The notes: generated from the letters alone by a model not told the origin. A stretch of DNA of 64,000 bases from Actinomycetes bacterium (GCA_025358125.1 JANYKS010000097.1:124001-188000), one strand, 5' to 3'; positions 26,351-34,571 are shown, counted from the first letter of the stretch. A program made the numbers and translations.

Positions 26351-27148
26351 GTGGCACTCGACAAGCCGATCACGCTCGGCACGATCCTGTTCACCATGGT
26401 CGAGCCGCACAAGGGCCATGAGGTCGAATACAACCGGTGGTACGAGACCGACCACTTCTACGGAGGCGTTCTCAACGGTGCGTGGAGCTTTGCCGGCGAC
26501 CGGTTCGTGGCAACACGCGAACTGAAGGACCTCCGCTACCCGGCAGACTCGCCGATGACCCCGGATCCGCTGACGGGTTCGTACCTCGCGCTCTACTGGG
26601 TCCTCGCCGGCAAGCACGACGAATGGAACCGGTGGAGCGTCGACACGGTGAAGATGCTCCACGCCACGGGGCGGATGTTCCCCCATCGGACCCACATCCA
26701 CACGCTCCTCTACGACTATGCGTGGTCGATCCAAAGCGACGAGCGAGGCACGCCGGCCGAGCAGGCGCTGGATCGTAACTACGCCGGTCTGGTCGTCAAC
26801 GTCGGCGAGCTCGCCGAGGGCAAGACCCCCGCCGATGTCGAGGACTGGACTCGCAACACCTGGGCACCGTCTGCGATCAGCACTGGCTGGGGGCCCGACC
26901 TGATCATCGACGCAACACCGCTCCCACTGCTCGACGATGCACCGCCCGATGTTCCTCGAACGGTCAACGCCGAGCGGCGCTTCCTGCAGTTGCATTTCCT
27001 CGATCACCTGCCCCAGCAGGGTTGGGCCGACGGCTACGCGAAGTTCGGCGAGCAACTCGACGCGAGCGGAGTCGGCACCCACCTGTGGACCGCGCCGTTC
27101 ATCCAGACGGTGTTCGGCACCGATGCACACACCGACGAACTCAGGTAG
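26351..27148 (+). CDS. Hypothetical protein, EthD-like dimeric barrel
   Basis: 265 residues from GTG 26351, placed by AAAAGGGGA eight bases upstream. No enzyme signature is recognised. The N-terminal YNRWYETDHFYGGVLNGAW and the C-terminal third (RFLQLHFLDHLPQQGWADGY) both look like alpha-beta-barrel (EthD/Dabb) halves, so it may be a fused dimer. It follows operator copy 5 and is five bases ahead of an epimerase-like gene. Its strict operator control suggests a specific place in the pathway, not a general one. Confidence 0.6.
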   Translation: MALDKPITLGTILFTMVEPHKGHEVEYNRWYETDHFYGGVLNGAWSFAGDRFVATRELKDLRYPADSPMTPDPLTGSYLALYWVLAGKHDEWNRWSVDTVKMLHATGRMFPHRTHIHTLLYDYAWSIQSDERGTPAEQALDRNYAGLVVNVGELAEGKTPADVEDWTRNTWAPSAISTGWGPDLIIDATPLPLLDDAPPDVPRTVNAERRFLQLHFLDHLPQQGWADGYAKFGEQLDASGVGTHLWTAPFIQTVFGTDAHTDELR

Positions 27149-27153
27149 GGATC

Positions 27154-28074
27154 ATGGATCAGATAACCGGCAAGAACATCCTCGTCACCGGGGTCAGTGG
27201 CTGGGTGGCCGGCCCGGTTGCGGCAGCGTTGGCAGCGAACGGCAACACGGTTTACGGAGCAGCCCGCTTCAATGACGCGTCGCAACGCGAACCGATCGAG
27301 GCGCAGGGCGTCAACACCATCAGCATCGACCTCGAATCCGGCCGTTTCGACGAGGTGCCAGAGGGGATCGACCTCGTGCTCCATTTCGCGGTCTCCAAGG
27401 ACACCGATTTCGAGCGAGCGTTCGCAGCCAATGCCGAGGGGCCGGCCGGGCTGATGGAGCGTTGCAGCGGGGCCGAGGCCTTCCTCCACTGCTCGTCCAC
27501 GGCCGTGTACGCGCCGGATGGCCATAGACCGCTGCTCGAGACGGACCCCCTCGGAGACAGTCATCGCACGATGGGGGGCATGCCCACATACAGCATCTCC
27601 AAGATCGCCGGAGAGGTGCTCGTCAAGCACACCGCCAAGCGGCTCGGCTTGCCGACGGTGATCGCTCGCCTCAACGTTCCCTACGGCGACAGCTACGGCT
27701 GGATGATGTTTCACCTGATGATGATGGAACGAAACATCGCCGTGCCGGTGCACGTCGATCAGCCGACGACATACACGCCGATCCACTCCGACGACCTCAA
27801 CCGGTCGTTGCCGTATCTCTTGTCGCTCGCGTCGACACCCGCCACCATCGTCAATTGGGGCGGCGACGAAGTGGCTGGGATCGAGGATTGGTGCGAGGAG
27901 ATGGGTCGCCTCACCGGGCTCACGCCGACGTTCGCGCCGACCGAGTCGACGATCGCGGCGATCGTCCCCGATCTCACCAAGCTGCACAGCACCGGATTCA
28001 TGAGCGAGATCGGTTGGCGCGACGGCCTCCGTCGTCAGATCGCGACGACCCGGCCAGATCTGCTGAAGTCGTAG
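27154..28074 (+). CDS. NAD-dependent epimerase/dehydratase-like SDR
   Basis: Extended SDR of 306 residues. Rossmann motif TGVSGWVAGP near 12-21 (Ala where the third Gly usually is), catalytic Tyr and Lys in YSISKIAGE with Ser in HCSSTAVYAP, then a lid domain. Extended SDRs include 3-beta-hydroxysteroid dehydrogenases, so a hydroxysteroid substrate is plausible here but unproved. It is co-transcribed with the EthD-like gene just upstream. Confidence 0.8.
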   Translation: MDQITGKNILVTGVSGWVAGPVAAALAANGNTVYGAARFNDASQREPIEAQGVNTISIDLESGRFDEVPEGIDLVLHFAVSKDTDFERAFAANAEGPAGLMERCSGAEAFLHCSSTAVYAPDGHRPLLETDPLGDSHRTMGGMPTYSISKIAGEVLVKHTAKRLGLPTVIARLNVPYGDSYGWMMFHLMMMERNIAVPVHVDQPTTYTPIHSDDLNRSLPYLLSLASTPATIVNWGGDEVAGIEDWCEEMGRLTGLTPTFAPTESTIAAIVPDLTKLHSTGFMSEIGWRDGLRRQIATTRPDLLKS

Positions 28075-28116
28075 ATTTCGCCCGCCTCGCCAGCCTCGCC
28101 AGCTCGTCAGCTCGTC

Positions 28117-28310
28117 AGCTTCTGCCCGCCGGGAGACTGCCCGTTCCGGGAGTCTGCCCGCCCTCGGTGTGTCCGGGAGTCTGCCCGCCCACAACCAGCG
28201 CCGGCACGACATCAGAAGGGCAGTGAGTCCGCCCGGCCGAACCAAGCGGAGTCTGCCCGCCCAAAACCAGCGCCGGCACGACATCAGAAGGGCAGTGAGT
28301 CCGCCCGGCC
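28117..28310. repeat. Intergenic direct repeats, 72-base period
   Basis: Two 62-base copies (28177-28238 and 28249-28310) differ at one base. Each opens with GAGTCTGCCCGCCC and ends GTGAGTCCGCCCGGCC, and each holds a CTGCCC...GGGCAG inverted pair. Shorter partial copies with CTGCCCG precede them from 28117. The array fills the 278-base gap between two convergent genes; I see no ORF in it. Confidence 0.85.
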
Positions 28311-28352
28311 AAGCCGAGCCGAGCCGGCCGAGGCGGGAGTGAAGCGGAGAGC

Positions 28353-29426
28353 TCAGCGCGGGCCGAGTACGGCGTCAGCGACTCGGCGTCGGTGGTACGA
28401 CGCACTGCCCCATGCCGGGATCAACGCCCAGGCCTTCTTCATGAACAACTGCAAGTCACATTCCCACGTGTATCCGATCGCGCCGTGCACCTGGAGCGCG
28501 CTGCGCGCCGCCTTTTGGGCGGCATCGGACGCCAACGCCTTGGCCATGCTGACGTCTCGACCAACGGTCTCGACGCCGTTCGCGTGCGACCATGCGGCGC
28601 GGTAGACGGCCGGGCGGGCGAACTCGACCTTCAACAGGGCGTCGGCCATCAGGTGCTTCACGGCCTGGAACGACCCGATCGGCTGACCGAACTGGCGCCG
28701 GTCACGGGCATAGTCACCGGCGATCGCGAGCATCCGCGACGAGAGGCCGAGCAGGTACGCCGATGCGGCGAGCGCGCCGGCATCGACGAGGTGATCGCGA
28801 TCCGCGGCGAGCACGACGCCGCGGGTCCCAGTGCCGGATCCGTCTCCGGCTTCGGATCCGTCTCCGGCTTCGGCTTCGGCTTCGGCTTCGGATCCGTCTC
28901 CGGCTTCGGTGCCGGTGCCGGCACCGGCGAGGGCGGACAACCGGCGGCCACCGTCGATTCCTTCGATCGTCGACTGCGACAATTCGGGATTCTCGATCGC
29001 GCGCACCACATCGCCGTCGGCGATCAGCAAGACCACACACGACGACGCGTGGGGCACGTAGCGCTCGCCCATCAACGCAGCGGTCACCGCGACTGAACCA
29101 TCGGCGATGCCGGCGGCCCACTGGGTGCCGCGCAATGCCAGCGCGCCGACCGTCATGGTCTCCAACACCGGGCCCGGTACTCCAGCCCGACCGAGTTCCT
29201 CGACCAGCAGTACCGAGTCGACGAAGTCGCCACCGAGGCCACCATCGGCGGTCGGCAGCATCATCGAGAGCACGCCCATCTCAGCCAGCCGCTTCCACAA
29301 CGCTGCGTCATTGCCCGTTCCGGACTCCCAGACGACGCGCAGATCGGACGCCGTGAACTCGCGTTCCAACAACGTGCGCAGGCCAGTTGCGAATTCGTGT
29401 TGATCGTTGGTGAAGCTGAACTTCAT
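28353..29426 (-). CDS. Acyl-CoA dehydrogenase, FadE32-like small subunit, with repeat insertion
   Basis: Small ACAD of 357 residues starting MKFSFTNDQHEFATGLRTLL, with FGQPIGSFQAVKHLMADAL and QVHGAIGYTWECDLQLFMKK at the C-terminus. It follows the FadE31-like large subunit by seven bases, matching the mycobacterial fadE31-fadE32 order. Residues about 168-202 are a run of Gly/Ala/Glu/Asp/Ser/Thr (unit EAGDGS) coded by an 18-base plus 6-base minisatellite; it falls between the beta domain and the C-terminal helical domain. The catalytic parts on both sides look intact, so I expect a working subunit. Confidence 0.8.
   Translation of the reverse strand: MKFSFTNDQHEFATGLRTLLEREFTASDLRVVWESGTGNDAALWKRLAEMGVLSMMLPTADGGLGGDFVDSVLLVEELGRAGVPGPVLETMTVGALALRGTQWAAGIADGSVAVTAALMGERYVPHASSCVVLLIADGDVVRAIENPELSQSTIEGIDGGRRLSALAGAGTGTEAGDGSEAEAEAEAGDGSEAGDGSGTGTRGVVLAADRDHLVDAGALAASAYLLGLSSRMLAIAGDYARDRRQFGQPIGSFQAVKHLMADALLKVEFARPAVYRAAWSHANGVETVGRDVSMAKALASDAAQKAARSALQVHGAIGYTWECDLQLFMKKAWALIPAWGSASYHRRRVADAVLGPR
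28836..28907. repeat. In-frame minisatellite inside ACAD gene
   Basis: Three copies of GGATCCGTCTCCGGCTTC (28836, 28854, 28890) with three extra GGCTTC hexamers between copies two and three. All steps are multiples of six, so copy-number change keeps the reading frame. Degenerate GGTGCC units extend it to about 28925. Confidence 0.9.
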
Positions 29427-29433
29427 GTCGGTA

Positions 29434-30585
29434 TCAGCCCCTCGGCAGGTTCAGCACCCGGTCGGCGATGATGTTGCGCTGAATTTCGTTCGTGCCTGCA
29501 TAGATCGGCCCGCTGAGGCTGAACAAGAACCCGTCGACCCATTGTTCGTACGGGCCGTCCATCCGCTCGCCGTCCGGGCCGAGCAACTGCATCGCCAGCT
29601 CGTGTGCACGCACGTCCATTTCGCTCCAGAAGATCTTGTTGAGGCTCGATTCGCTGCCGACACGGCCGCCATCGAGCAGCTTGGTCACCGTCAGATAGGT
29701 ATGCAGCCGATAGCCCTCCGCCTGCATCCACAGATCGGTGACGGCATCGCGCATCGCATCGTCGTTCGGATCGCCTATCTTGCGCCACAGATCGATCAAG
29801 CGCTCGACCGCAACGTGGAACCGGGCGGGGCTGCGCAGGCTGACGCCGCGTTCGAATCCGGCGGTCGCCATCGCGACGCTCCAACCCTGGCCGACACCGC
29901 CGAGGGTGTTCTCGATCGGCACGTGCACGTCGTCGAAGAAGATCTCGGCGAAGCCGGTGTCACCATCGAGTTGGACGATCGGGCGAACGATGACTCCCGG
30001 TGCGTCGAGCGGGACGAGGATGAACGTCAGCCCCTTGTGGCGGATCGATTCGGGATCGGTTCGGAAGATGCCGAAGCACCAGTCGGCCCAGACCGCGCGA
30101 CTCGCCCAGATCTTCTGGCCATCGAGGATCCACTCGGTGGCGTCGTCGCTCAGCCTGCCCGCGCTGCGGATGCTTGCCATGTCGCTCCCCGCTTCCGGCT
30201 CGCTCCACGCCTGTGCCCACACCTCGGCGCTGCTCGCCATCGCCGGAAGGAACCGTGTCTTCTGCTCCTGCGTGCCGACCTCCATGATCGTCGGCCCGAG
30301 CAGGAAAATTCCGTTCTGGTTCACGCGACCTGGCGCACCGACCCGCCAGTACTCCTCCTCGAAGATCAGCCACTCGAGGTAGTCGGCGCCGCGACCGCCG
30401 TACTCGACCGGCCAACTCACGGCCGACCAACCGGCCCCGTACAGCTTGGCCTCCCACTCGCGGTGCAGTTGGAAGCCCCTCTCCGTGTCGAAACTGGGCA
30501 ACGGCTGAGCGGGGACGTTTGCTTCGAGCCATGCCCGAGCCTCGGCCCGGAACGCCTCTTCCTCGGGAGTCTCGTTGAGATCCAT
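29434..30585 (-). CDS. Acyl-CoA dehydrogenase, FadE31-like large subunit
   Basis: ACAD of 383 residues. It matches FadE31 (Rv3562) in FEEEYWRVGAPGRVNQNG, AQAWSEPEAGSDMASI, SLRSPARFHVAVERLIDLW and SGPIYAGTNEIQRNIIADRVL. In mycobacteria fadE31-33 lie in the steroid C/D-ring cluster. It pairs with the small ACAD at 28353. TACTGT at 30599-30594 is eight bases from the ATG and overlaps operator copy 6, so transcription should start only a base or two before translation. Confidence 0.85.
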   Translation of the reverse strand: MDLNETPEEEAFRAEARAWLEANVPAQPLPSFDTERGFQLHREWEAKLYGAGWSAVSWPVEYGGRGADYLEWLIFEEEYWRVGAPGRVNQNGIFLLGPTIMEVGTQEQKTRFLPAMASSAEVWAQAWSEPEAGSDMASIRSAGRLSDDATEWILDGQKIWASRAVWADWCFGIFRTDPESIRHKGLTFILVPLDAPGVIVRPIVQLDGDTGFAEIFFDDVHVPIENTLGGVGQGWSVAMATAGFERGVSLRSPARFHVAVERLIDLWRKIGDPNDDAMRDAVTDLWMQAEGYRLHTYLTVTKLLDGGRVGSESSLNKIFWSEMDVRAHELAMQLLGPDGERMDGPYEQWVDGFLFSLSGPIYAGTNEIQRNIIADRVLNLPRG

Positions 30586-30597
30586 CGCTGCGAACAG

Positions 30598-30618
30598 TAT
30601 CTGACGAGTCGTCAGATA
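30598..30618. promoter_or_regulatory. Palindromic operator, copy 6
   Basis: Perfect TATCTGAC-GAGTC-GTCAGATA in the divergent gap between the FadE31-like gene (minus) and the SnoaL-like gene (plus). It overlaps the -10-like TACTGT of the minus-strand gene. Confidence 0.8.
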
Positions 30619-30622
30619 CTCA

Positions 30623-30655
30623 GACCATCGGCTCCACGACGACGAGCCGATGGTC
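30623..30655. promoter_or_regulatory. 12-base inverted repeat next to operator 6
   Basis: GACCATCGGCTC-N9-GAGCCGATGGTC, perfect in both arms. It lies five bases from operator copy 6 in the same divergent gap. It could be a second operator for another regulator or a hairpin in the 5' leader of the SnoaL-like mRNA. Confidence 0.55.
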
Positions 30656-30677
30656 GCCGATGTGAGATTCTGTGGGC

Positions 30678-31439
30678 ATGGCCGACACCGAATTCAGCAT
30701 CGAGGAGATGAGTTGCGCATGGGAGGAGTTCCTGCGTCTCGGTGCTCGGGGCCGCGACTGGCCCGAATGGGCAGCGCTGTTCACCGATGATGCCACATAC
30801 GTCGAACACTGCATCGGGCGCTTCCGTGGCGCAGCTGGTGTGCTCGCGTTCATCCTCGAGGCGATGAAGCCGGTGGCGCCGATGACGTTCTCGCTCGACT
30901 GGGCGATCCTGCAGCCGCCGTACGTCGCGTTCGACATCTGGAATCACATGCCAGACCCCGGCGACGGCCAGCGGTACTCGTTCAGCAACCTCACCCTGTT
31001 GGAATACGCCGGCGACGGCAGGTGGAAGTTGGAGGAGGACTTCTACGCGCCCCGGGATTCCGGGCGGGCGGTGACGAGGTGGTTCAAGGCCGGCGGCGCC
31101 GTGGACATGTCGCCAGACCCGGGCATCACCCACATCAGCCTGACCGAGGCACCCACGATCGAGGATCCCGATGGAGTTCGGGCGATGGTTGCCGCATGGC
31201 AGTCCGGAGCCCCGCACTACACCGGCGACGGCGAGATCTTCCAGCACGGCGTCGGCCGCATCCCGGCGGTGGATGCGACCACGATCATGACACCCGCCGA
31301 CGTGGTCGTGATGGACGCCAAGCGGGCGTTCCTGCGCTGCGGTAACACCGGCGTTGCGCTCACCCACGGCGGCGGCGGCAGGATCAGGTTCGAGGAACGG
31401 GCGAGCAATCCGACGGAGGCCACCGATGAGACGAGGTAG
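30678..31439 (+). CDS. SnoaL-like protein, long form
   Basis: 253 residues from ATG 30678 (a GTG at 30672 is possible). The N-terminal half has EEMSCAWEEFLRLGARGRDW and ALFTDDATYVEHCIGRFRG, an NTF2/SnoaL-type fold; the C-terminal half, with QHGVGRIPAVDATTI, is unrecognised. It overlaps by 14 bases with the oxygenase gene downstream, so both act together. It follows operator copy 6. Confidence 0.65.
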   Translation: MADTEFSIEEMSCAWEEFLRLGARGRDWPEWAALFTDDATYVEHCIGRFRGAAGVLAFILEAMKPVAPMTFSLDWAILQPPYVAFDIWNHMPDPGDGQRYSFSNLTLLEYAGDGRWKLEEDFYAPRDSGRAVTRWFKAGGAVDMSPDPGITHISLTEAPTIEDPDGVRAMVAAWQSGAPHYTGDGEIFQHGVGRIPAVDATTIMTPADVVVMDAKRAFLRCGNTGVALTHGGGGRIRFEERASNPTEATDETR

Positions 31440-32475
31440 TCCCGTCAGCACCGTCCCGGTCATCGACATCTCCCCGCTGCGCACCGGCGGCGACGTCGGA
31501 GCCGTCGCGTCCGCGCTCGACACGGCGTGTCGCGACACCGGCTTTTTCTGCATCGTCGGCCATGGCGTCGACATTGCGCTGATGGCTCGGCTCGATCGAA
31601 GTGCTCGCACGTTCTTCGCACTGCCCGAGGGGACCAAGGCCGGGATCGCGATGTCGGCGGGCGGAAGGGCCTGGCGCGGCTGGTTCCCGCTCGGCGGCGA
31701 GGTCACCAACGGCATTCCCGATGGCAAGGAGGGCCTGTACTTCGGCGCCGAGCTGGGTGAGGACGACCGGCGCGTGGCCAGCGGGACACCGCTGCACGGA
31801 CGCAACCTGTTCCCGCCCGATGTGCCCGAATTGAGAACCGCCGTCCTCGCGTGGATCGACGCGTTGACCACGCTCGGGCATGTGATGATGGGCGGGATCG
31901 CGGTCGGTCTCGGGTTGCCTCAGGACTGGTTCAGAAAGCACCTCACGAGTGACCCGACGGTGCTGTTGCGCGTCTTTCGCTACCCGCCGACAGCCGCAAC
32001 CGTCGGCGGTCCGGGCGGTCCGGGCGGTCCGGACGGTCCGGACGGTCCGGACGGTCCGAGTGGTTGGGGCGTTGCCGAACACACCGACTACGGGCTGCTC
32101 ACCCTGCTGATGCAGGACGACTGCGGCGGGTTGCAGGTCAAGGGCCGCAGTGGGTGGGTCGAGGCCGAACCGATCCTCGATTCGTTCGTGTGCAACATCG
32201 GCGACATGCTCGAGCGGATGACCGGCGGGCGCTACCGCTCCACGCCGCACAGGGTCCGCAACACCAGCGGTCGCGATCGGCTGTCCTTTCCGTTCTTCTT
32301 CGATCCGAGTTGGGACGCTCGGGTGACGCCGATTGGGCTTGCCCCCGAGGAGTCGTCGGTGGATGACGACACGCGGTGGGACGGGCACAGCGTCTTCGAC
32401 TTCGACGGCACATACGGCGAGTACCTCGTCGCCAAGGTCACCAAGGTGTTCCCCGATCTCTTCCACGCGATCTGA
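31426..32475 (+). CDS. 2-oxoglutarate/Fe(II)-type oxygenase (isopenicillin N synthase-like)
   Basis: Non-heme iron oxygenase of 349 residues with the facial triad His219, Asp221 (EHTDYG) and His275, and the 2OG-binding RxS at Arg285-Ser287. It opens with VPVIDISPL and GFFCIVGHGVD, the usual N-terminus of this family. Residues 194-213 are (Gly-Pro-Gly/Asp) repeats inserted just ahead of the HxD strand. It shares 14 bases with the SnoaL-like gene and lies in the operator 6 unit. Hydroxylation or oxidative cleavage of a pathway intermediate is the natural guess. Confidence 0.82.
   Translation: MRRGSPVSTVPVIDISPLRTGGDVGAVASALDTACRDTGFFCIVGHGVDIALMARLDRSARTFFALPEGTKAGIAMSAGGRAWRGWFPLGGEVTNGIPDGKEGLYFGAELGEDDRRVASGTPLHGRNLFPPDVPELRTAVLAWIDALTTLGHVMMGGIAVGLGLPQDWFRKHLTSDPTVLLRVFRYPPTAATVGGPGGPGGPDGPDGPDGPSGWGVAEHTDYGLLTLLMQDDCGGLQVKGRSGWVEAEPILDSFVCNIGDMLERMTGGRYRSTPHRVRNTSGRDRLSFPFFFDPSWDARVTPIGLAPEESSVDDDTRWDGHSVFDFDGTYGEYLVAKVTKVFPDLFHAI
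32008..32061. repeat. 9-base tandem repeat coding Gly-Pro-X
   Basis: Six units of GGTCCGGGC/GGTCCGGAC/GGTCCGAGT encode GPG, GPG, GPD, GPD, GPD, GPS. In frame, collagen-like, next to the metal-binding strand of the oxygenase. Confidence 0.9.
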
Positions 32476-32528
32476 ACCGAATCTCCAACCCTGCTGATCC
32501 GGATCGGGGCCGATGGCCCGGACACCGC

Positions 32529-32550
32529 TAATCTGACGCGGTGTCAGAAA
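32529..32550. promoter_or_regulatory. Palindromic operator, copy 7, overlapping promoter
   Basis: AATCTGAC-GCGGT-GTCAGAAA (32530-32550). TAATCT at 32529-32534 fits a -10 box, with the GTG start at 32541 exactly seven bases on, so the operator covers both promoter and start codon of a leaderless gene. Confidence 0.75.
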
Positions 32551-33023
32551 CTCTTTCCCGGGTACCGATCATCGAGGGTTGGTTCACCGACGACATCGAT
32601 GCACCAACACTCATCGGCTCGAAGTGCCCCGCCTGCGGGACGTACGTGTTCCCGCCCCGCACCGGTGATTGCCCGAGCCCGCTCTGCGAATCGACAACGC
32701 TCGAACCGACCCTGCTCTCACGCCGCGGCACGATCTGGAGCTACACCGAGAACCGGTATGCGCCTCCACCGCCCTACGTCGCCGCCGATCCATATCAGCC
32801 ATACGCGCTCGCAGCGGTCGAGTTGGCCGCCGAGGGCCTCGTCGTGCTCGGCCGCGTCGCGACCGGCATCCTCGCCGCCGATTTGAAGGTCGGGATGGAG
32901 ATGCAATTGGAGCTCGACGTGTCGCATCGCGACGACGAACACGAGTACATCGTCTATGTCTGGGCGCCAGCCGCGCCAGCGTCAACGGCACCGGTGGCGT
33001 CGGCCGGAGGCGGCAGGTCATGA
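32541..33023 (+). CDS. DUF35 OB-fold zinc-ribbon protein
   Basis: 160 residues from GTG 32541; no internal Met offers another start, and no Shine-Dalgarno exists, in line with a leaderless mRNA. Zinc ribbon Cys29, Cys32, Cys44 and Cys49, then an OB fold. The protein resembles the C-terminal half of ChsH2 as a free-standing chain. Such proteins bind acyl-CoA and work with thiolase-fold partners; the next gene, overlapping by four bases, is one. The C-terminal tail is Ala/Pro/Ser-rich. Confidence 0.85.
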   Translation: MSETLSRVPIIEGWFTDDIDAPTLIGSKCPACGTYVFPPRTGDCPSPLCESTTLEPTLLSRRGTIWSYTENRYAPPPPYVAADPYQPYALAAVELAAEGLVVLGRVATGILAADLKVGMEMQLELDVSHRDDEHEYIVYVWAPAAPASTAPVASAGGGRS

Positions 33024-34225
33024 ACAACGACAAGGACATCGCGATCCTCGGCGTCGGCATGCACCCGTGGGGTAAATGGGGCCGCGACTTCACCGAGTAC
33101 GGAATGGTCGCCGCGCGTGCTGCCCTCGCCGACGCGAACGTGCAGTGGAAGGACGTCCAGTTCGTCGCAGGCGCCAATACCATCCGCAACGGCTACCCCG
33201 GTTTCATTGCTGGAGCGACATTCGCCCAGAAGCTCGGCTGGAGCGGCGTGCGGGTCAGCAGCAGCTACGCCGCGTGCGCCTCCGGTGCGCAGGCGCTGGA
33301 TTCTGCTCGCGCTCAGATCCTCGCCGGATTCTGCGACGTGGCGCTCGTCATCGGAGCCGACACCACACCGAAGGGTTTCTTCGCGCCGGTCGGTGGCGGT
33401 GATCGCAAGAACGACCCGGATTGGCAGCGGTTCCACGTCCTCGGCGCGACCAACCCGGTGTACTTCGCACTCTTCGCCCGCCGCAGGATGGACCTGTATG
33501 GCGCGACGGCAGAGGACTTCGCGCAGGTCAAGGTCAAGAACAGCCGCCACGGTCTGAGCAACCCGAACGCAAGGTTCAAGAAGCACAACACGGTCGAGGA
33601 TGTGCTCAACAGCCCGATCGTCAGCGACCCGCTGCGCCTGCTCGACATCTGCGCGACGAGCGACGGTGCGGCCGCGATGGTCGTGTGCAGCATGGACTTC
33701 GCCCGCAAGCACCTCGGCAGCACCGATGGGCTGTGCCGGGTCAAGGCTGTCGGAACTGTGACCCCGAGATACCCGCAGAGCATCCTGGAACTGCCCGACA
33801 TCGCCAGCGACTCGACCGCCGTCGTGCCTGCTCCCGATCGCAAGTACAAGGATTCCATTGCATGGAGCGCCTACGAGCAGGCCGGCATCGGACCGCAAGA
33901 CGTGAATCTGGCCGAAGTCTACGATCTGTCGACGGCGCTGGAACTGGACTGGTACGAGCACATCGGGCTGTGTGCCGAGGGCGAGGCAGAGGGCCTGCTG
34001 CGTAGCGGCGCAACCACGATCGGCGGCCGTATTCCGGTCAACCCGAGCGGCGGTCTGGCCTGCTTCGGTGAAGCGATCCCTGCCCAAGCGATCTCGCAGG
34101 TCTGCGAGTTGGTGTGGCAGCTCCGCGGTCAGGCAGTCGGGCGCCAGGTGGAGGGCGCGAAGGTCGGTATTACCGCCAACCAGGGCCTGTTCGGCCACGG
34201 CAGCTCGGTCATCGTTGCCCGCTGA
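33020..34225 (+). CDS. Thiolase-fold lipid-transfer protein (SCP-x/Ltp-like)
   Basis: 401 residues: IAILGVGMHPWGKWGRDF at the start, YAACASGAQALDSA with the likely nucleophile Cys86, LLDICATSDGAAAMVV, GGRIPVNPSGGLACFGE and ITANQGLFGHGSSVIV. Together with the DUF35 protein it should form a thiolase or aldolase complex like Ltp2-DUF35. It is not Ltp2 (that gene is at 13846). Cys in the nucleophile loop favours true thiolysis; the substrate is unknown. Confidence 0.85.
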   Translation: MNNDKDIAILGVGMHPWGKWGRDFTEYGMVAARAALADANVQWKDVQFVAGANTIRNGYPGFIAGATFAQKLGWSGVRVSSSYAACASGAQALDSARAQILAGFCDVALVIGADTTPKGFFAPVGGGDRKNDPDWQRFHVLGATNPVYFALFARRRMDLYGATAEDFAQVKVKNSRHGLSNPNARFKKHNTVEDVLNSPIVSDPLRLLDICATSDGAAAMVVCSMDFARKHLGSTDGLCRVKAVGTVTPRYPQSILELPDIASDSTAVVPAPDRKYKDSIAWSAYEQAGIGPQDVNLAEVYDLSTALELDWYEHIGLCAEGEAEGLLRSGATTIGGRIPVNPSGGLACFGEAIPAQAISQVCELVWQLRGQAVGRQVEGAKVGITANQGLFGHGSSVIVAR

Positions 34226-34282
34226 CCACTGACGCTGTCGATTATGGCGCGCTCGAACAGATCGAGGTGAGATACTGATCCC

Positions 34283-34483
34283 ATGGCAGATTCGCCAAAC
34301 GGCGCACGCTCACTTCTTGCCACCATCGTGGGTTACGTCATTCTCGCGCTGGTCGTGATCTGGCTGTTCAACTTCGTCGCCGGCACGATCTATTGGATCC
34401 TGCGCACGATCATCGCGATCGTCGTCATCCTCGCCCTGATCACCTTGTACTTGAAACTCAAGACACCAAAGGGCGACCCGTAG
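34283..34483 (+). CDS. Small membrane protein, unknown
   Basis: 66 residues with two hydrophobic stretches (about 10-32 and 35-57) and a basic tail YLKLKTPKGDP. Unrecognised family. The gap on each side is short (57 and 88 bases), so it may be its own unit. Start ATG; no strong SD (GATACTGATCCC precedes). Confidence 0.6.
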   Translation: MADSPNGARSLLATIVGYVILALVVIWLFNFVAGTIYWILRTIIAIVVILALITLYLKLKTPKGDP

Positions 34484-34571
34484 ATCCGTCGTCGCCCAGC
34501 GCCATGTGAGCGGTACACGATCCCGCAGCTCGAATCTCGCCGGGAGCAGTGATTGCCGTAGCCTCGATTGT

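Noticed and set aside
28075-28352. CRISPR array
   Set aside because: Two long copies plus degenerate pieces, no regular short spacers, no cas genes.
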